NCBI RefSeq assembly: GCF_002584535.1
Contig: NZ_NUOT01000088.1
Span: forward strand, 1-45,492
Direction: 5' to 3'
DNA length: 45,492 bases
Origin: Bacillus cereus
GTDB lineage: Bacteria > Bacillota > Bacilli > Bacillales > Bacillaceae_G
Below the pieces are notes generated by a model. It saw nothing but the letters and a program-made list of their open reading frames with translations, ran no database searches and was not told the origin of the DNA. A program made the position numbers and the translations under genes. The number at the start of each line of letters is the position of its first letter. Positions within the stretch are counted from its first letter, which is position 1. Positions 1 through 7,761 of the stretch are shown here, piece by piece.

Positions 1-2
1 AT

Positions 3-79
3 GGCGGTTGTGGCGAAGTGGTTAACGCACCGGATTGTGGCTCCGGCATTCGTGGGTTCGATTCCCATCAGTCGCCCCA
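3..79 (+). tRNA. tRNA-His (GTG)
   Basis: Full cloverleaf with anticodon GTG at 37-39. The acceptor stem GCGGTTG (4-10) pairs with CAGTCGC (69-75). The extra G-1 at position 3, diagnostic of tRNA-His, faces C76. CCA is encoded at 77-79. First visible member of a five-gene tRNA run; the array probably continues upstream of the window. Confidence 0.96.
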
Positions 80-192
80 TTTTTTTAAAAATTTACAAAT
101 TAATTTAACTATGATAGGATATTTAATGTCTTACTTAAATATTAATTGTAATAAAATAAGAATTGTAAACATATAGTGTATTAGTAATTCGA

Positions 193-267
193 TGGGCTAT
201 AGCCAAGCGGTAAGGCAACGGACTTTGACTCCGTCATGCGCTGGTTCGAATCCAGCTAGCCCAGCCA
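193..267 (+). tRNA. tRNA-Gln (TTG)
   Basis: Cloverleaf with acceptor TGGGCTA pairing to TAGCCCA, anticodon TTG in the loop ctTTGac, T-arm ggTTCGAATcc and encoded CCA. Same orientation as its neighbours. The spacer before it (80-192) is A+T-rich and may hold a promoter. Confidence 0.95.
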
Positions 268-272
268 TTTTT

Positions 273-347
273 GCGGAAGTAGTTCAGTGGTAGAATACAA
301 CCTTGCCAAGGTTGGGGTCGCGGGTTCGAATCCCGTCTTCCGCTCCA
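273..347 (+). tRNA. tRNA-Gly (GCC)
   Basis: Acceptor GCGGAAG pairs with CTTCCGC. Anticodon GCC sits in the loop ttGCCaa; the T-loop TTCGAAT and CCA are encoded. It lies 5 nt after the tRNA-Gln end, so it is processed from the same precursor. Confidence 0.96.
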
Positions 348-357
348 AATTTAATAT

Positions 358-428
<71 letters not shown>

Positions 429-438
429 TTCTTATTAT

Positions 439-520
439 GCCGATGTGGCGGAATTGGCAGACGCGCACGACTCAAAATCGTGTTCCTTCGGGAGTGTCGG
501 TTCGACCCCGACCATCGGTA
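439..520 (+). tRNA. tRNA-Leu (CAA)
   Basis: Class II tRNA with a long variable arm (around 483-497) and anticodon CAA. Acceptor GCCGATG pairs with CATCGGT. CCA is not encoded. Last gene of the array, directly followed by a strong terminator. Confidence 0.95.
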
Positions 521-534
521 TCAAATAACGTGAA

Positions 535-572
535 AAAAGACTTTAACAGAAATGTTAAAGTCTTTTTTTTGG
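535..572 (+). terminator. Terminator of the tRNA array
   Basis: Ten-bp perfect stem GACTTTAACA / TGTTAAAGTC with a GAAA loop, followed by a run of eight T. Confidence 0.95.
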
Positions 573-662
573 ATTTTTTAGCATAGCAAAATAATAGGAG
601 AGCGTGTGCATCGAATCGTGTACGTGAGCAATTATAAGGGAGCGTAATATATAGGTGGAATT

Positions 663-960
663 TTTATCCCGCTATTTGCGGGCAGTAATACTCCCACCTC
701 AAAACTCAGCGAAAGTATTGTCCAGTTCCAGTGGCTAGAATGTTCGATGTTTTCGCTTCTTCCTGCGAGGCAAAAAACACCTCTACGTCAGAAGCTCCAT
801 CCTCCTCACATTCTGGACGAGAGCCACTTCCACTTTTCTTTAAGAAGTTAGGTGGGAGATAAATTGCCCGTAAAAGCCCGATTGGTGAGGGCTAATAATC
901 AGCGGGGGATGAAGCCCCCCACTGATTAAAGTTTCACTTTATCCTGTTATTCGTGAGCAG
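663..960. repeat. bcr-like interspersed repeat (probably bcr1 family)
   Basis: Long imperfect inverted structure in the 575-1219 intergenic stretch. Arm 680-699 (GGGCAGTAATACTCCCACCT) pairs with 850-869 (AGGTGGGAGATAAATTGCCC). An inner hairpin near 749-830 has GTGGCT/AGCCAC ends. A 3' hairpin at 897-927 has AATCAG / CTGATT ends. Related starts (TTTATC..GTTATTT.CG.GCAGTA) recur at about 663, 948 and 18766, and the AATCAG hairpin recurs near 34828. B. cereus-group genomes carry such bcr repeats; the exact family name is from memory. The rest of 961-1219 is A+T-rich and shows nothing I can name. Confidence 0.7.
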
Positions 961-1219
961 TATAATTGAAAAATGACTTTTGTGCTAAACAACATTACAC
1001 TGTAAAATCATGTTATTTGAGTGTTAAACTCGTAATGAATTATAGAATTAAGGTATAATATAATTTGGGAATGAACTAAATTATATCGATGTATATTATG
1101 TCAATAATGTGAGTCGATAATGAACTTTTTGTATTTATTTTGAAAAAGTGTTGAATAAACATTATATTTCATATTAATATTTTTTATGTAGATTTAAACG
1201 TGAAAGAGAGTGGAACAGA

Positions 1220-1939
1220 ATGGGTCGTAAATGGAATAATATTAAAGACAAAAAAGCATCAAAAGATGCAAATACAAGTCGCGTATACGCTAAATTTGGA
1301 CGTGAGATTTATGTAGCAGCAAAACAAGGTGAGCCAGATCCAGAATCAAACCAAGCTTTAAAAGTTGTACTTGAGCGTGCAAAAACGTACAGTGTGCCAA
1401 AAACAATTATTGACCGTGCAATTGAAAAAGCAAAAGGTGGTTCAGAAGAAAATTATGACGAACTTCGTTATGAAGGATTTGGACCAAACGGATCTATGGT
1501 AATTGTAGATACACTTACAAATAACGTGAATCGTACTGCAGCAGATGTACGTGCTGCGTTTAGTAAAAACAGTGGTAATATGGGTGTAAATGGATCTGTA
1601 GCATATATGTTTGATGCGACAGCTGTTATTGGACTTGAAGGAAAAACTGCAGATGAAGTGCTTGAAATTTTAATGGAAGCAGACGTAGATGCACGTGATA
1701 TTTTAGAAGAAGAAGAGGCAGTTATCGTTTATGCTGAGCCTGATCAGTTCCATGCGGTACAAGCAGCGCTTAAGGATGCTGGTATTACAGAATTCACAGT
1801 TGCTGAACTAACAATGCTTGCACAAAGTGATGTAACACTTTCAGAAGATGCACAAGTACAATTTGAAAAAATGATTGATGCATTGGAAGATTTAGAAGAT
1901 GTTCAACAAGTCTACCACAATGTAGATTTAGGGGAATAA
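1220..1939 (+). CDS. yeeN: YebC/PmpR (TACO1) family protein, YeeN type
   Basis: 239-aa cytoplasmic protein with the family's N-terminal signature [17 protein letters not shown] and conserved [19 protein letters not shown] near residues 74-92. Annotations call this family a transcriptional regulator; more recent work on YebC-like proteins points to a role on the ribosome, relieving stalls at difficult (proline-rich) stretches. Length is normal for the YeeN branch. The start is fixed by the family N-terminus, with a purine-rich weak RBS (AAAGAGAGTGG). Single gene with its own terminator. Confidence 0.93.
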   Translation: MGRKWNNIKDKKASKDANTSRVYAKFGREIYVAAKQGEPDPESNQALKVVLERAKTYSVPKTIIDRAIEKAKGGSEENYDELRYEGFGPNGSMVIVDTLTNNVNRTAADVRAAFSKNSGNMGVNGSVAYMFDATAVIGLEGKTADEVLEILMEADVDARDILEEEEAVIVYAEPDQFHAVQAALKDAGITEFTVAELTMLAQSDVTLSEDAQVQFEKMIDALEDLEDVQQVYHNVDLGE

Positions 1940-1945
1940 TATATG

Positions 1946-1989
1946 AAAAAGAGACCTTTTGTTATTTAGAGCAGAGAGTCTCTTTTTTT
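1946..1989 (+). terminator. Terminator after yeeN
   Basis: Stem AAAGAGAC / GTCTCTTT with a loop of about 22 nt, followed by T7. Confidence 0.85.
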
Positions 1990-2068
1990 ATTCCATATGA
2001 GACATGGAGAATAGATCTTTATGATTTGATAGGAAGATTATAGGTTATTTCAGTTATTATTAATTTAA

Positions 2069-2115
2069 GAAGGACAAATGATTTGAGGGGTTATCAAATC
2101 ATTTGTCCTTTTTAA
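2069..2115 (+). terminator. Strong stand-alone terminator-like hairpin
   Basis: Perfect 17-bp stem (2070-2086 with 2094-2110) ending in TCCTTTTT. It lies about 80 nt beyond the yeeN terminator with no reading frame in front of it. It could end a short RNA or be a backup terminator. Confidence 0.7.
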
Positions 2116-2379
2116 AATATATTGTGGAATTAAAAACGTCTAGTATGTTGTTTAATCGGTAAGACTAGATAAGATAGTAGAGTAAAAAGTATGCATGGTC
2201 ATATTGATTGTAAGAACGTTTGTTTGGTGTTATATTTATATTGTTCAAAGTGGAGTATTATATTCATTTTTTTAGAAATACTGTAGAAAAAAGGTTAGCA
2301 AGGGACCGACTAAAACTAAAAACTTGCCAGGTGATATAATAGAAGAAGGATGGATATGTGATTTTAAAGCAATTCATCT

Positions 2380-2595
2380 GAATATATTATATCCATTTTG
2401 ATTTTATGACATATAAGCCGCGGCCATGAAAATAAAAAGGAACATCCGCTCTTTTCCCCTTTATTTTCAAGTGCCATAGAGCTAAAAAGTACTGGCTGCT
2501 TCTATATATGGCCGGATTCTCTCTCCAAACTAAAAAGAAGGTATTATGTCGTTTTTTAATTGGGATGTATATAGAAGCTTGCTACTTTTTCTGAT
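2380..2595. repeat. Structured interspersed repeat, copy 1
   Basis: Two nested hairpins. The first is 2428-2440 with 2456-2468 (GAAAATAAA..AGG / CCTTTATTTTC). The second is 2483-2508 with 2568-2590 (AAAAAGTA...GCTTCTATATA / TATATAGAAGC...TACTTTTT). It shares with 9745-9945 the opening TCCATTTTGATTTT, a GCGGC.ATG core and the internal block GGAT.CTCTCT.CC..ACTAAAAA..AGGT, while the stem sequences differ. Fills most of the gene-free 2116-2610 stretch. Confidence 0.65.
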
Positions 2596-2613
2596 AGAAT
2601 ATGTATTTTATAG

Positions 2614-2678
2614 CTTACAACATTGTAAGGTAAGTGTAAGAGAAATCAATTGGTGATTGCATTAAGAAACAGTATTCT
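2614..2678 (+). promoter_or_regulatory. Dyad operator (BceR-like box) and promoter of the glycosyltransferase gene
   Basis: Perfect dyad CTTACAA-CA-TTGTAAG at 2614-2629, which fits TTACA-N4-TGTAA, the motif I recall for BceR-like response regulators. After 20 bp comes a poor -35 (TTGGTG, 2650-2655), a 17-bp spacer and -10 TATTCT (2673-2678). The same box to -10 distance (43-44 bp) is found upstream of the two 27-aa peptide genes at 34677 and 35823. Confidence 0.7.
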
Positions 2679-2723
2679 TAATATAAGGGTTATTATAAGC
2701 TGCAAAGAAAAGAGGTGTGAACG

Positions 2724-3500
2724 ATGAAAGAACGAGTACTATCTAGGGTTAACTATCATCAAAAGGTTTCATTCAATCCAATTTCAAAATTTCTTTATAA
2801 AGCTATTATTTTATTATTACTACTTAGTTGTACATTATTGTTAATTGGAAATGTAATGATTGAACGAAGTGATATTAGTAAGCTACATGTACCCGCTAAA
2901 TTAGAGATGCCAGAATCTCTGGCTCAGGCATTTATTGCGACAGAAGATAAAAGGTTTTATCACCATAATGGTCTAGACTATATAGCAATTGTTCGAGCTT
3001 CTATTGAAAATATAAAAGCTGGTGGTATTGTACAGGGCGGAAGTACAATTACACAACAGCTTTCCAAAAATGCCTTTTTATCCAATGAACGTACATTTTC
3101 TCGTAAATGGAAAGAGATTTTTTATACAAAAAAAATTGAGCGTACATTTACTAAAGAGGAAATTTTAAAATTATATGTAAGCAATATTTATTATGGAGAA
3201 GGTGCGTGGGGGATTGAAAAAGCATCCCAGCTATACTTTGGTAAAAGAATAAATCAATTAACATTGAGTGAGAGTGCAACGATGGCCGCTGTTGTGAAAG
3301 CTCCTGCTTATTATTCTCCTGCTCAGAATTATGATAAAGCAGTAGAAAGACGAAATGTCGTTTTGAAATTAATGGAACGAGAGGGATACATTAGCCATGC
3401 TGAATATATGCAAGCAATTGGTGAAAAATTAGTAATTCGTCATGATATTGCAACGAAGCATTCGTTGCAAAAAGTAGCCCGTAATAAGGCAGTAAGCTAA
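2724..3500 (+). CDS. mgt: Monofunctional peptidoglycan glycosyltransferase (GT51)
   Basis: 258 aa with an N-terminal membrane anchor (about residues 25-45) and an extracytoplasmic GT51 domain that polymerises lipid II into glycan strands. Visible motifs are EDKRFYHHNG (catalytic Glu about 74), QGGSTITQQLSKN (104-116) and KWKEIF..KKIE, followed by YGEGAWGIEKAS. There is no transpeptidase domain, so it is an SgtB/MtgA-like enzyme rather than a class A PBP. RBS AAAGAGGTGTG precedes ATG. The upstream dyad operator suggests induction by an envelope-acting signal. Single gene with terminator. Confidence 0.93.
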   Translation: MKERVLSRVNYHQKVSFNPISKFLYKAIILLLLLSCTLLLIGNVMIERSDISKLHVPAKLEMPESLAQAFIATEDKRFYHHNGLDYIAIVRASIENIKAGGIVQGGSTITQQLSKNAFLSNERTFSRKWKEIFYTKKIERTFTKEEILKLYVSNIYYGEGAWGIEKASQLYFGKRINQLTLSESATMAAVVKAPAYYSPAQNYDKAVERRNVVLKLMEREGYISHAEYMQAIGEKLVIRHDIATKHSLQKVARNKAVS

Positions 3501-3501
3501 A

Positions 3502-3534
3502 AGTGAAGTTCCATAGAGAGAACTTCGCTTTTTT
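3502..3534 (+). terminator. Terminator after the GT51 gene
   Basis: AGTGAAGTTC (3502-3511) pairs with GAACTTCGCT (3520-3529), then T-rich sequence. Confidence 0.88.
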
Positions 3535-3645
3535 GAATAGAATAGCCAAAGAGGAGACACAATATTGACACATTTGTTATGTTTTTGGAAATTATGTGAG
3601 CGTGTTCATTGCACGACCTGTATAAGTATTGATATTATGTGTAAT

Positions 3646-3663
3646 GTGTACAACAATGTATAC
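3646..3663. promoter_or_regulatory. Possible operator dyad before the DsbA-like gene
   Basis: GTGTACA-ACAA-TGTATAC, six of seven arm positions symmetric, 27 bp before the chosen ATG. The TACA-N4-TGTA core resembles the box at 2614, but there is no room for the same -35/-10 geometry, so its regulator is unknown. Confidence 0.35.
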
Positions 3664-3690
3664 AGAATATAAATTTAAAGAGGAATGTAT

Positions 3691-4344
3691 ATGAAATCAT
3701 CAAATAAAATCATGGCTCTTGGTATAGTTTTTTCTATCGCAGTATTGATTGTAATCGGGACAATTGCGTACAGTATCATAAATGATAAAAAAGATAAAGG
3801 GGATGAGATGTTTGCTTATTCTACCCAGCAATCTTTAGGGAAGAAAGATGCTCCTGTTAAGGTTGTAGAATTTGGAGACTTTAAATGCCCAGCTTGTCGG
3901 ACTTGGGATGCGACTGTATTACCTCGTTTAAAGGAAGAGTATATTAATAAAGATAAAGTACAGTTTTATTTCATTAACTTCCCATTTATCGGAAAAGATT
4001 CTGATTTAGGTGCTGCTGCTGGTGAGGCAATTTATAAACAGGACCCAGAATCCTTCTGGACATTCTATGATGAAATTTATCAAAGTCAGAAGAAAGATAC
4101 TGAAAAATGGATTACAGAAGAACTACTTCTTAATATAGTGAAGGAAAAACTTCCGAAAGTTAATGTAGATCAGTTTAAAAAAGATTTACATAGCAAAGAA
4201 ATTCAAGAGAAAGTACGCAAAGATTCAGACCGTGCACAAAAACTGAAAGTACAAGGTGCGCCTTCAGTATATGTAAATGGAAATCTTACGAATCCAGATT
4301 ATGACAGTATAAAAAAGGCAATTGATAAGGAATTGAAAAAGTGA
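3691..4344 (+). CDS. bdbD: Membrane-anchored DsbA/BdbD-like thiol-disulfide oxidoreductase
   Basis: 217 aa with one N-terminal transmembrane anchor (about 8-30) and then a DsbA-type thioredoxin fold outside the membrane. Active-site CPAC is at residues 66-69 in EFGDFKCPACR, and the cis-Pro loop reads QGAPSVYVNG near the C-terminus. It likely oxidises cysteines of exported proteins. An ATG two codons upstream is possible, but AGAGG stands 7 nt before the ATG at 3691 and too close to the other. No BdbC partner is visible next to it, so BdbD is the nearest name rather than proven orthology. Confidence 0.85.
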   Translation: MKSSNKIMALGIVFSIAVLIVIGTIAYSIINDKKDKGDEMFAYSTQQSLGKKDAPVKVVEFGDFKCPACRTWDATVLPRLKEEYINKDKVQFYFINFPFIGKDSDLGAAAGEAIYKQDPESFWTFYDEIYQSQKKDTEKWITEELLLNIVKEKLPKVNVDQFKKDLHSKEIQEKVRKDSDRAQKLKVQGAPSVYVNGNLTNPDYDSIKKAIDKELKK

Positions 4345-4366
4345 TGAGTATACTCATCACTTTTTC
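4335..4366. terminator. Bidirectional terminator after the DsbA-like gene
   Basis: Near-perfect palindrome AAAAAGTGATGAGTA / TACTCATCACTTTTT overlapping the stop codon region. Confidence 0.92.
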
Positions 4367-4386
4367 GACTTTTTTCGATAAAATTC

Positions 4387-4415
4387 TTGCTTAGGCTTTT
4401 GGGACGTGCTATACT
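4387..4415 (+). promoter_or_regulatory. SigA-type promoter of tRNA-Gly
   Basis: TTGCTT, 17-bp spacer, TATACT; 43 bp before the mature tRNA 5' end. Confidence 0.75.
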
Positions 4416-4458
4416 ACTTTACATAAGTTATTCAGATAAATTATATTTTTTCATATTT

Positions 4459-4532
4459 GCGGGTGTAGTTTAGTGGTAAAACAAGAGCCTTCCAAGCTCT
4501 GGTCGAGAGTTCGATTCTCTTCACCCGCTCCA
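4459..4532 (+). tRNA. tRNA-Gly (TCC)
   Basis: Acceptor GCGGGTG pairs with CACCCGC, anticodon TCC in the loop ctTCCaa, T-loop TTCGATT, encoded CCA. A solitary tRNA gene with its own promoter and terminator. Confidence 0.96.
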
Positions 4533-4566
4533 AATTTCATTTTATATCTCATAATAAATTGTGATC

Positions 4567-4614
4567 AACGCAGTGTTTCGTTTCTAAGATAAACGGGGCA
4601 TTGCGTTTTTTAAT
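4567..4614 (+). terminator. Terminator after tRNA-Gly
   Basis: AACGCAGTG..CGTTT pairs imperfectly with AAACG..CATTGCGTT, followed by T6. Confidence 0.8.
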
Positions 4615-4740
4615 GTTTGGAAATGAAGATTTTATACGAAAATAGAATTAAGAACTATGATGACGAAGTGAATTGCTAACCATCAGTAGGTGATTACTTG
4701 TTTGATGAGGATATGTATTCATCGTAGAAGGAGGCCAAGC

Positions 4741-5883
4741 ATGGATTTTGAGCAATTAAAACAAGATGTAATAGCGTATAGTAAAACAATTGGAATAGAT
4801 AAAATAGGCTTTACGAGTGCCTCACCATTTGAAGAATTAAAACAGCGTTTAATTCAGCAGCAACAATTAAATTATCAGTCTGGTTTTGAAGAGCCTGATA
4901 TTGAAAAAAGAACAAATCCACAGTTATTATTACCAGGAGCAAAATCAATTATTGCAATTGCATTAGCATATCCATCAAAGTTGAAAAATGCACCGTTAAG
5001 TAAACGAGGAGAACGACGTGGTATTTTTTGCCGTGCTTCTTGGGGACAAGATTATCATCTTGTTTTACGAGATCGCCTGCAAAAATTAGAGGCGTATTTA
5101 ATCGAGAGGCTCCCAGATATAGAAGTGAAATCAATGGTTGATACGGGAGAATTGAGCGATCGTGCGGTTTCAGAGCGTGCTGGTATTGGGTGGAGTGGTA
5201 AAAACTGTTCCATTATTACGCCAGAATTTGGCTCCTATGTGTATTTAGGTGAAATGATTACGAATGTACCGTTTCCACCGGATAAACCAATAGAAGATCA
5301 GTGCGGAAGCTGTACAAAGTGTATTGATATTTGTCCAACTGGTGCACTTGTACAAGGTGGACAATTAGATTCTAAAAAATGTATTGCCTTTTTAACGCAA
5401 ACAAAAGGGTTTCTTCCAGAAGAATATCGGGATAAAATTGGAAATCGTATTTACGGTTGTGATACATGCCAAACGGTTTGCCCAAAGAACAAAGGGATGG
5501 ATTTTCATAACCATCCAGAGATGGAGCCGGATCCAGAGCTTGTTAAACCACTGTTAACGCCATTATTAACGATAAGTAATCGAGATTTCAAAGAAAAATA
5601 TGGCATTATGTCTGGATCATGGCGCGGAAAAAAACCATTGCAACGAAATGCGATTTTAGCTCTTGCTCATTTTAAAGAAACCACAGCAATTCCTGATTTA
5701 ATTGGTGTTATGAAAGATGATCCAAGACCTGTAATTCGAGGGACAGCAGCATGGGCTTTAGGGAAAATTGGTGGTGAAGATACAAAAGTAGCAATTGAAA
5801 AGGCGATGGGACGTGAGAAGGATGAAGAAGTTATTCATGAGATGAATCGTGGTCTTGAAATGTTAGCTGAGAAAAAACAGTAG
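4741..5883 (+). CDS. queG: Epoxyqueuosine reductase QueG
   Basis: 380 aa. Last step of queuosine synthesis in tRNA: reduces epoxyqueuosine with a cobalamin cofactor and two [4Fe-4S] clusters. Ferredoxin-like cysteines CGSCTKCIDICP start at residue 188, and the second set CDTCQTVCPKNKG at residue 240. The C-terminal part (about 300-380) carries HEAT-like repeats (AILALAHF..., GTAAWALGKIGG). Start chosen at 4741 because GAAGGAGG stands 6 nt before it; an upstream in-frame ATG at 4690 lacks an RBS. First gene of a queG-yhbB-trmL series as in B. subtilis yhbA-yhbB-cspR. Confidence 0.95.
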   Translation: MDFEQLKQDVIAYSKTIGIDKIGFTSASPFEELKQRLIQQQQLNYQSGFEEPDIEKRTNPQLLLPGAKSIIAIALAYPSKLKNAPLSKRGERRGIFCRASWGQDYHLVLRDRLQKLEAYLIERLPDIEVKSMVDTGELSDRAVSERAGIGWSGKNCSIITPEFGSYVYLGEMITNVPFPPDKPIEDQCGSCTKCIDICPTGALVQGGQLDSKKCIAFLTQTKGFLPEEYRDKIGNRIYGCDTCQTVCPKNKGMDFHNHPEMEPDPELVKPLLTPLLTISNRDFKEKYGIMSGSWRGKKPLQRNAILALAHFKETTAIPDLIGVMKDDPRPVIRGTAAWALGKIGGEDTKVAIEKAMGREKDEEVIHEMNRGLEMLAEKKQ

Positions 5884-5930
5884 ATAATACCTCTTTTTTT
5901 CATATTGTGTAATATGGGAGGGAGAGGCCT

Positions 5931-6818
5931 ATGTTGGTAAAGAAACAGATTGAACAACAGATGCAACAATTTTTAGCGTATATTACAAATAAACGTGCAA
6001 GTGTTGATAAGATTCCGGCTGATTTACTACAGGTACTACAGCGAAAAAGAAATTTGTTTCAAAACCGTGATGCTGAAATTGTAAAAGCAACAGCAGATGT
6101 ATCTTTTATAAGACAATTGAATAGTGAGCAATATCAAGAAGTAGATTATCAAGTTCATTTGAAATATTTAGTTCATCACCATGAATTATTTTATATGGAA
6201 GAAGAACAATTAGAACGGCGTATTTATCTGAAAGATGGGCGTATTGTAGAAGATAAAGATATAGAGGCAAAAGAAGTGAAAGTTCAAGGCGAAACATTAG
6301 AGCGTGAGATAACGAAAGGAAATTATGCTTCTAATCAATATAATCGATTAGAAGCTGTCAAATATGCAGAGCGTTGGTGGGATGATCGGAATCCATTGTA
6401 TCGTAACTTTCCTGATAATTGTACGAATTTTATCTCACAGTGTTTACATGCTGGTGAAACACCAATGACTGGGTATCCTAACATTCGTAAAGGATGGTGG
6501 CAAAGGGAGAATCAATGGAGCTGGAGCTGGGCTGTTGCTCATTCATTTTATTGGTATTTATCGGGGGCTACAACAGGACTTCGGGCTAAAGCGGTAGAAA
6601 AACCAGAAGAACTTTTACTTGGTGATATAATTGTCTATGATTTTGAAGATGATGGTAGATGGAATCACACAACAATAGTTGTAGCCAAAGATGCAGACGG
6701 CATGCCACTTGTAAATGCCCACTCTGCTAATAGTCGCAGGCGGTATTGGAATTATGAAGATTCCAGTAAATATACGCCACAAATGAAATATAAATTTTTT
6801 CATATTATTAATGGGTAG
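5931..6818 (+). CDS. yhbB: YhbB-like protein with C-terminal amidase (Amidase_6) domain
   Basis: 295 aa. The N-terminal half is charged and helical (about 1-130). The C-terminal half carries an Amidase_6-type papain-like domain: YNRLEAVKYAERWW, then NCTNFISQCLHAGE with the probable nucleophile Cys, and WNHTTIVV with the probable catalytic His. No signal peptide or membrane segment is seen, so its substrate and export route are unclear. RBS GGGAGGGAG. Position after queG matches B. subtilis yhbB; function is not established. Confidence 0.85.
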   Translation: MLVKKQIEQQMQQFLAYITNKRASVDKIPADLLQVLQRKRNLFQNRDAEIVKATADVSFIRQLNSEQYQEVDYQVHLKYLVHHHELFYMEEEQLERRIYLKDGRIVEDKDIEAKEVKVQGETLEREITKGNYASNQYNRLEAVKYAERWWDDRNPLYRNFPDNCTNFISQCLHAGETPMTGYPNIRKGWWQRENQWSWSWAVAHSFYWYLSGATTGLRAKAVEKPEELLLGDIIVYDFEDDGRWNHTTIVVAKDADGMPLVNAHSANSRRRYWNYEDSSKYTPQMKYKFFHIING

Positions 6819-6876
6819 AGATTTTTCAGTCAAGTGGTATAATACGTAGTAGACAAAAGATTGAGGTGAATATCAC

Positions 6877-7365
6877 GTGGGAGTACATGTTGTTTTATAT
6901 CAACCAGAGATTCCAGCAAATACAGGGAATATTGCACGTACTTGTGCAGCTACTGGGACAGAATTACATTTAATTAGGCCATTAGGATTTTCAACGGATG
7001 ATAAAATGTTAAAACGTGCGGGCCTAGATTATTGGCAGTACGTAAAAATTACGTATTATGATTCGATTGAAGAATTTTATGAAAAAAATAGTGACGGTGA
7101 ATTCTTTTATTTAACAAAGTATGGCGAAAAAGCACATACAGCGTTTGATTATAGTAAGCCTGAGAAGGATTATTATTTTGTATTTGGAAGAGAAACAAAC
7201 GGATTACCAGCAAACGTAATCGAAGAAAACTTCGATCATTGTTTACGCATTCCAATGACTGACAAAGTGCGTTCTTTAAATTTATCCAATACAGCAGCAA
7301 TTTTAATTTATGAAGCATTTCGTCAACAAAATTTTCCAGGTTTAGATTTGGAAATTGTATATTAA
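6877..7365 (+). CDS. trmL: tRNA (cytidine/uridine-34) 2'-O-methyltransferase TrmL
   Basis: 162 aa, SPOUT-fold methyltransferase that modifies the wobble base of tRNA-Leu; known as CspR in B. subtilis. Family motifs are NTGNIARTCAATG (about 17-29), FGRETNGLP (about 108-116) and IPMTDKVRSLNLSNTAAI (about 128-145), which forms the SAM-binding knot. Starts with GTG, preceded by GAGGTG at 8 nt. Length is typical. Ends at a bidirectional terminator shared with the convergent 31-aa gene. Confidence 0.95.
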   Translation: MGVHVVLYQPEIPANTGNIARTCAATGTELHLIRPLGFSTDDKMLKRAGLDYWQYVKITYYDSIEEFYEKNSDGEFFYLTKYGEKAHTAFDYSKPEKDYYFVFGRETNGLPANVIEENFDHCLRIPMTDKVRSLNLSNTAAILIYEAFRQQNFPGLDLEIVY

Positions 7366-7385
7366 AAGTTGTATGTGATAGAGAA

Positions 7386-7421
7386 CAAAAAGTGATGAGC
7401 CTAGGCTCATCACTTTTTGTT
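7386..7421. terminator. Bidirectional terminator between trmL and the 31-aa peptide gene
   Basis: Palindrome AAAAAGTGATGAGCC / GGCTCATCACTTTTT with A- and T-runs on both sides; the stop codon of the minus-strand peptide gene lies inside it. Confidence 0.92.
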
Positions 7422-7505
7422 TGTACCAGGTTTATCATTATAACCTGAAGTGAAAATTGCAGTAAGAAATGTAAGTGATACACCTAAAATTAATAATAAT
7501 TTCAT
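7410..7505 (-). CDS. Small hydrophobic peptide, 31 aa
   Basis: ATG at 7505, stop TGA at 7412-7410. The near-perfect RBS AAGGAGGA stands 5 nt before the ATG. The product starts MKLLLILGVSLTFLTAIF, a single hydrophobic segment of about 18 residues, followed by a short polar tail SGYNDKPGTNKK. This could be a membrane peptide or an exported signal-type pre-peptide. No homologue is recognised. The strong RBS and own terminator support coding. Convergent with trmL. Confidence 0.65.
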   Translation of the reverse strand: MKLLLILGVSLTFLTAIFTSGYNDKPGTNKK

Positions 7506-7689
7506 ATGAATCCTCCTTCTTCATATTTTAGCTAATTTGGTCGGGAGTTTATGTAGATTCTGTGGAAGTAAAGAAGAGATATTGGTGAAAATGAGGGAGA
7601 AGTTCCCTGATAAATTCATTATACCGAATTTTCTTTTAACTTTGGAATGAAATTTATAATGTTTGTAGAAGATTTCAGTTTGATTTAAA

Positions 7690-7718
7690 GAATGTTTAAG
7701 GACATCCTCGCATACCTT
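7690..7718 (+). promoter_or_regulatory. Probable SigE-type promoter of prkA
   Basis: GAATGTTT, 13-bp spacer, CATACCTT, close to the SigE consensus (ATATT-like -35, CATACA.T -10). In B. subtilis prkA belongs to the mother-cell SigE regulon. It lies 43 bp before the CDS. Confidence 0.55.
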
Positions 7719-7761
7719 TTATAATAATCCGATTGAACAAGGAGATGGGGGAGGAGCTATA

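Noticed and set aside
3646-3663. Fourth member of the dyad-box regulon before the DsbA-like gene
   Set aside because: The core TACA-N4-TGTA fits, but the -10 at 43 bp would fall inside the coding sequence; kept only as a possible operator of unknown type.
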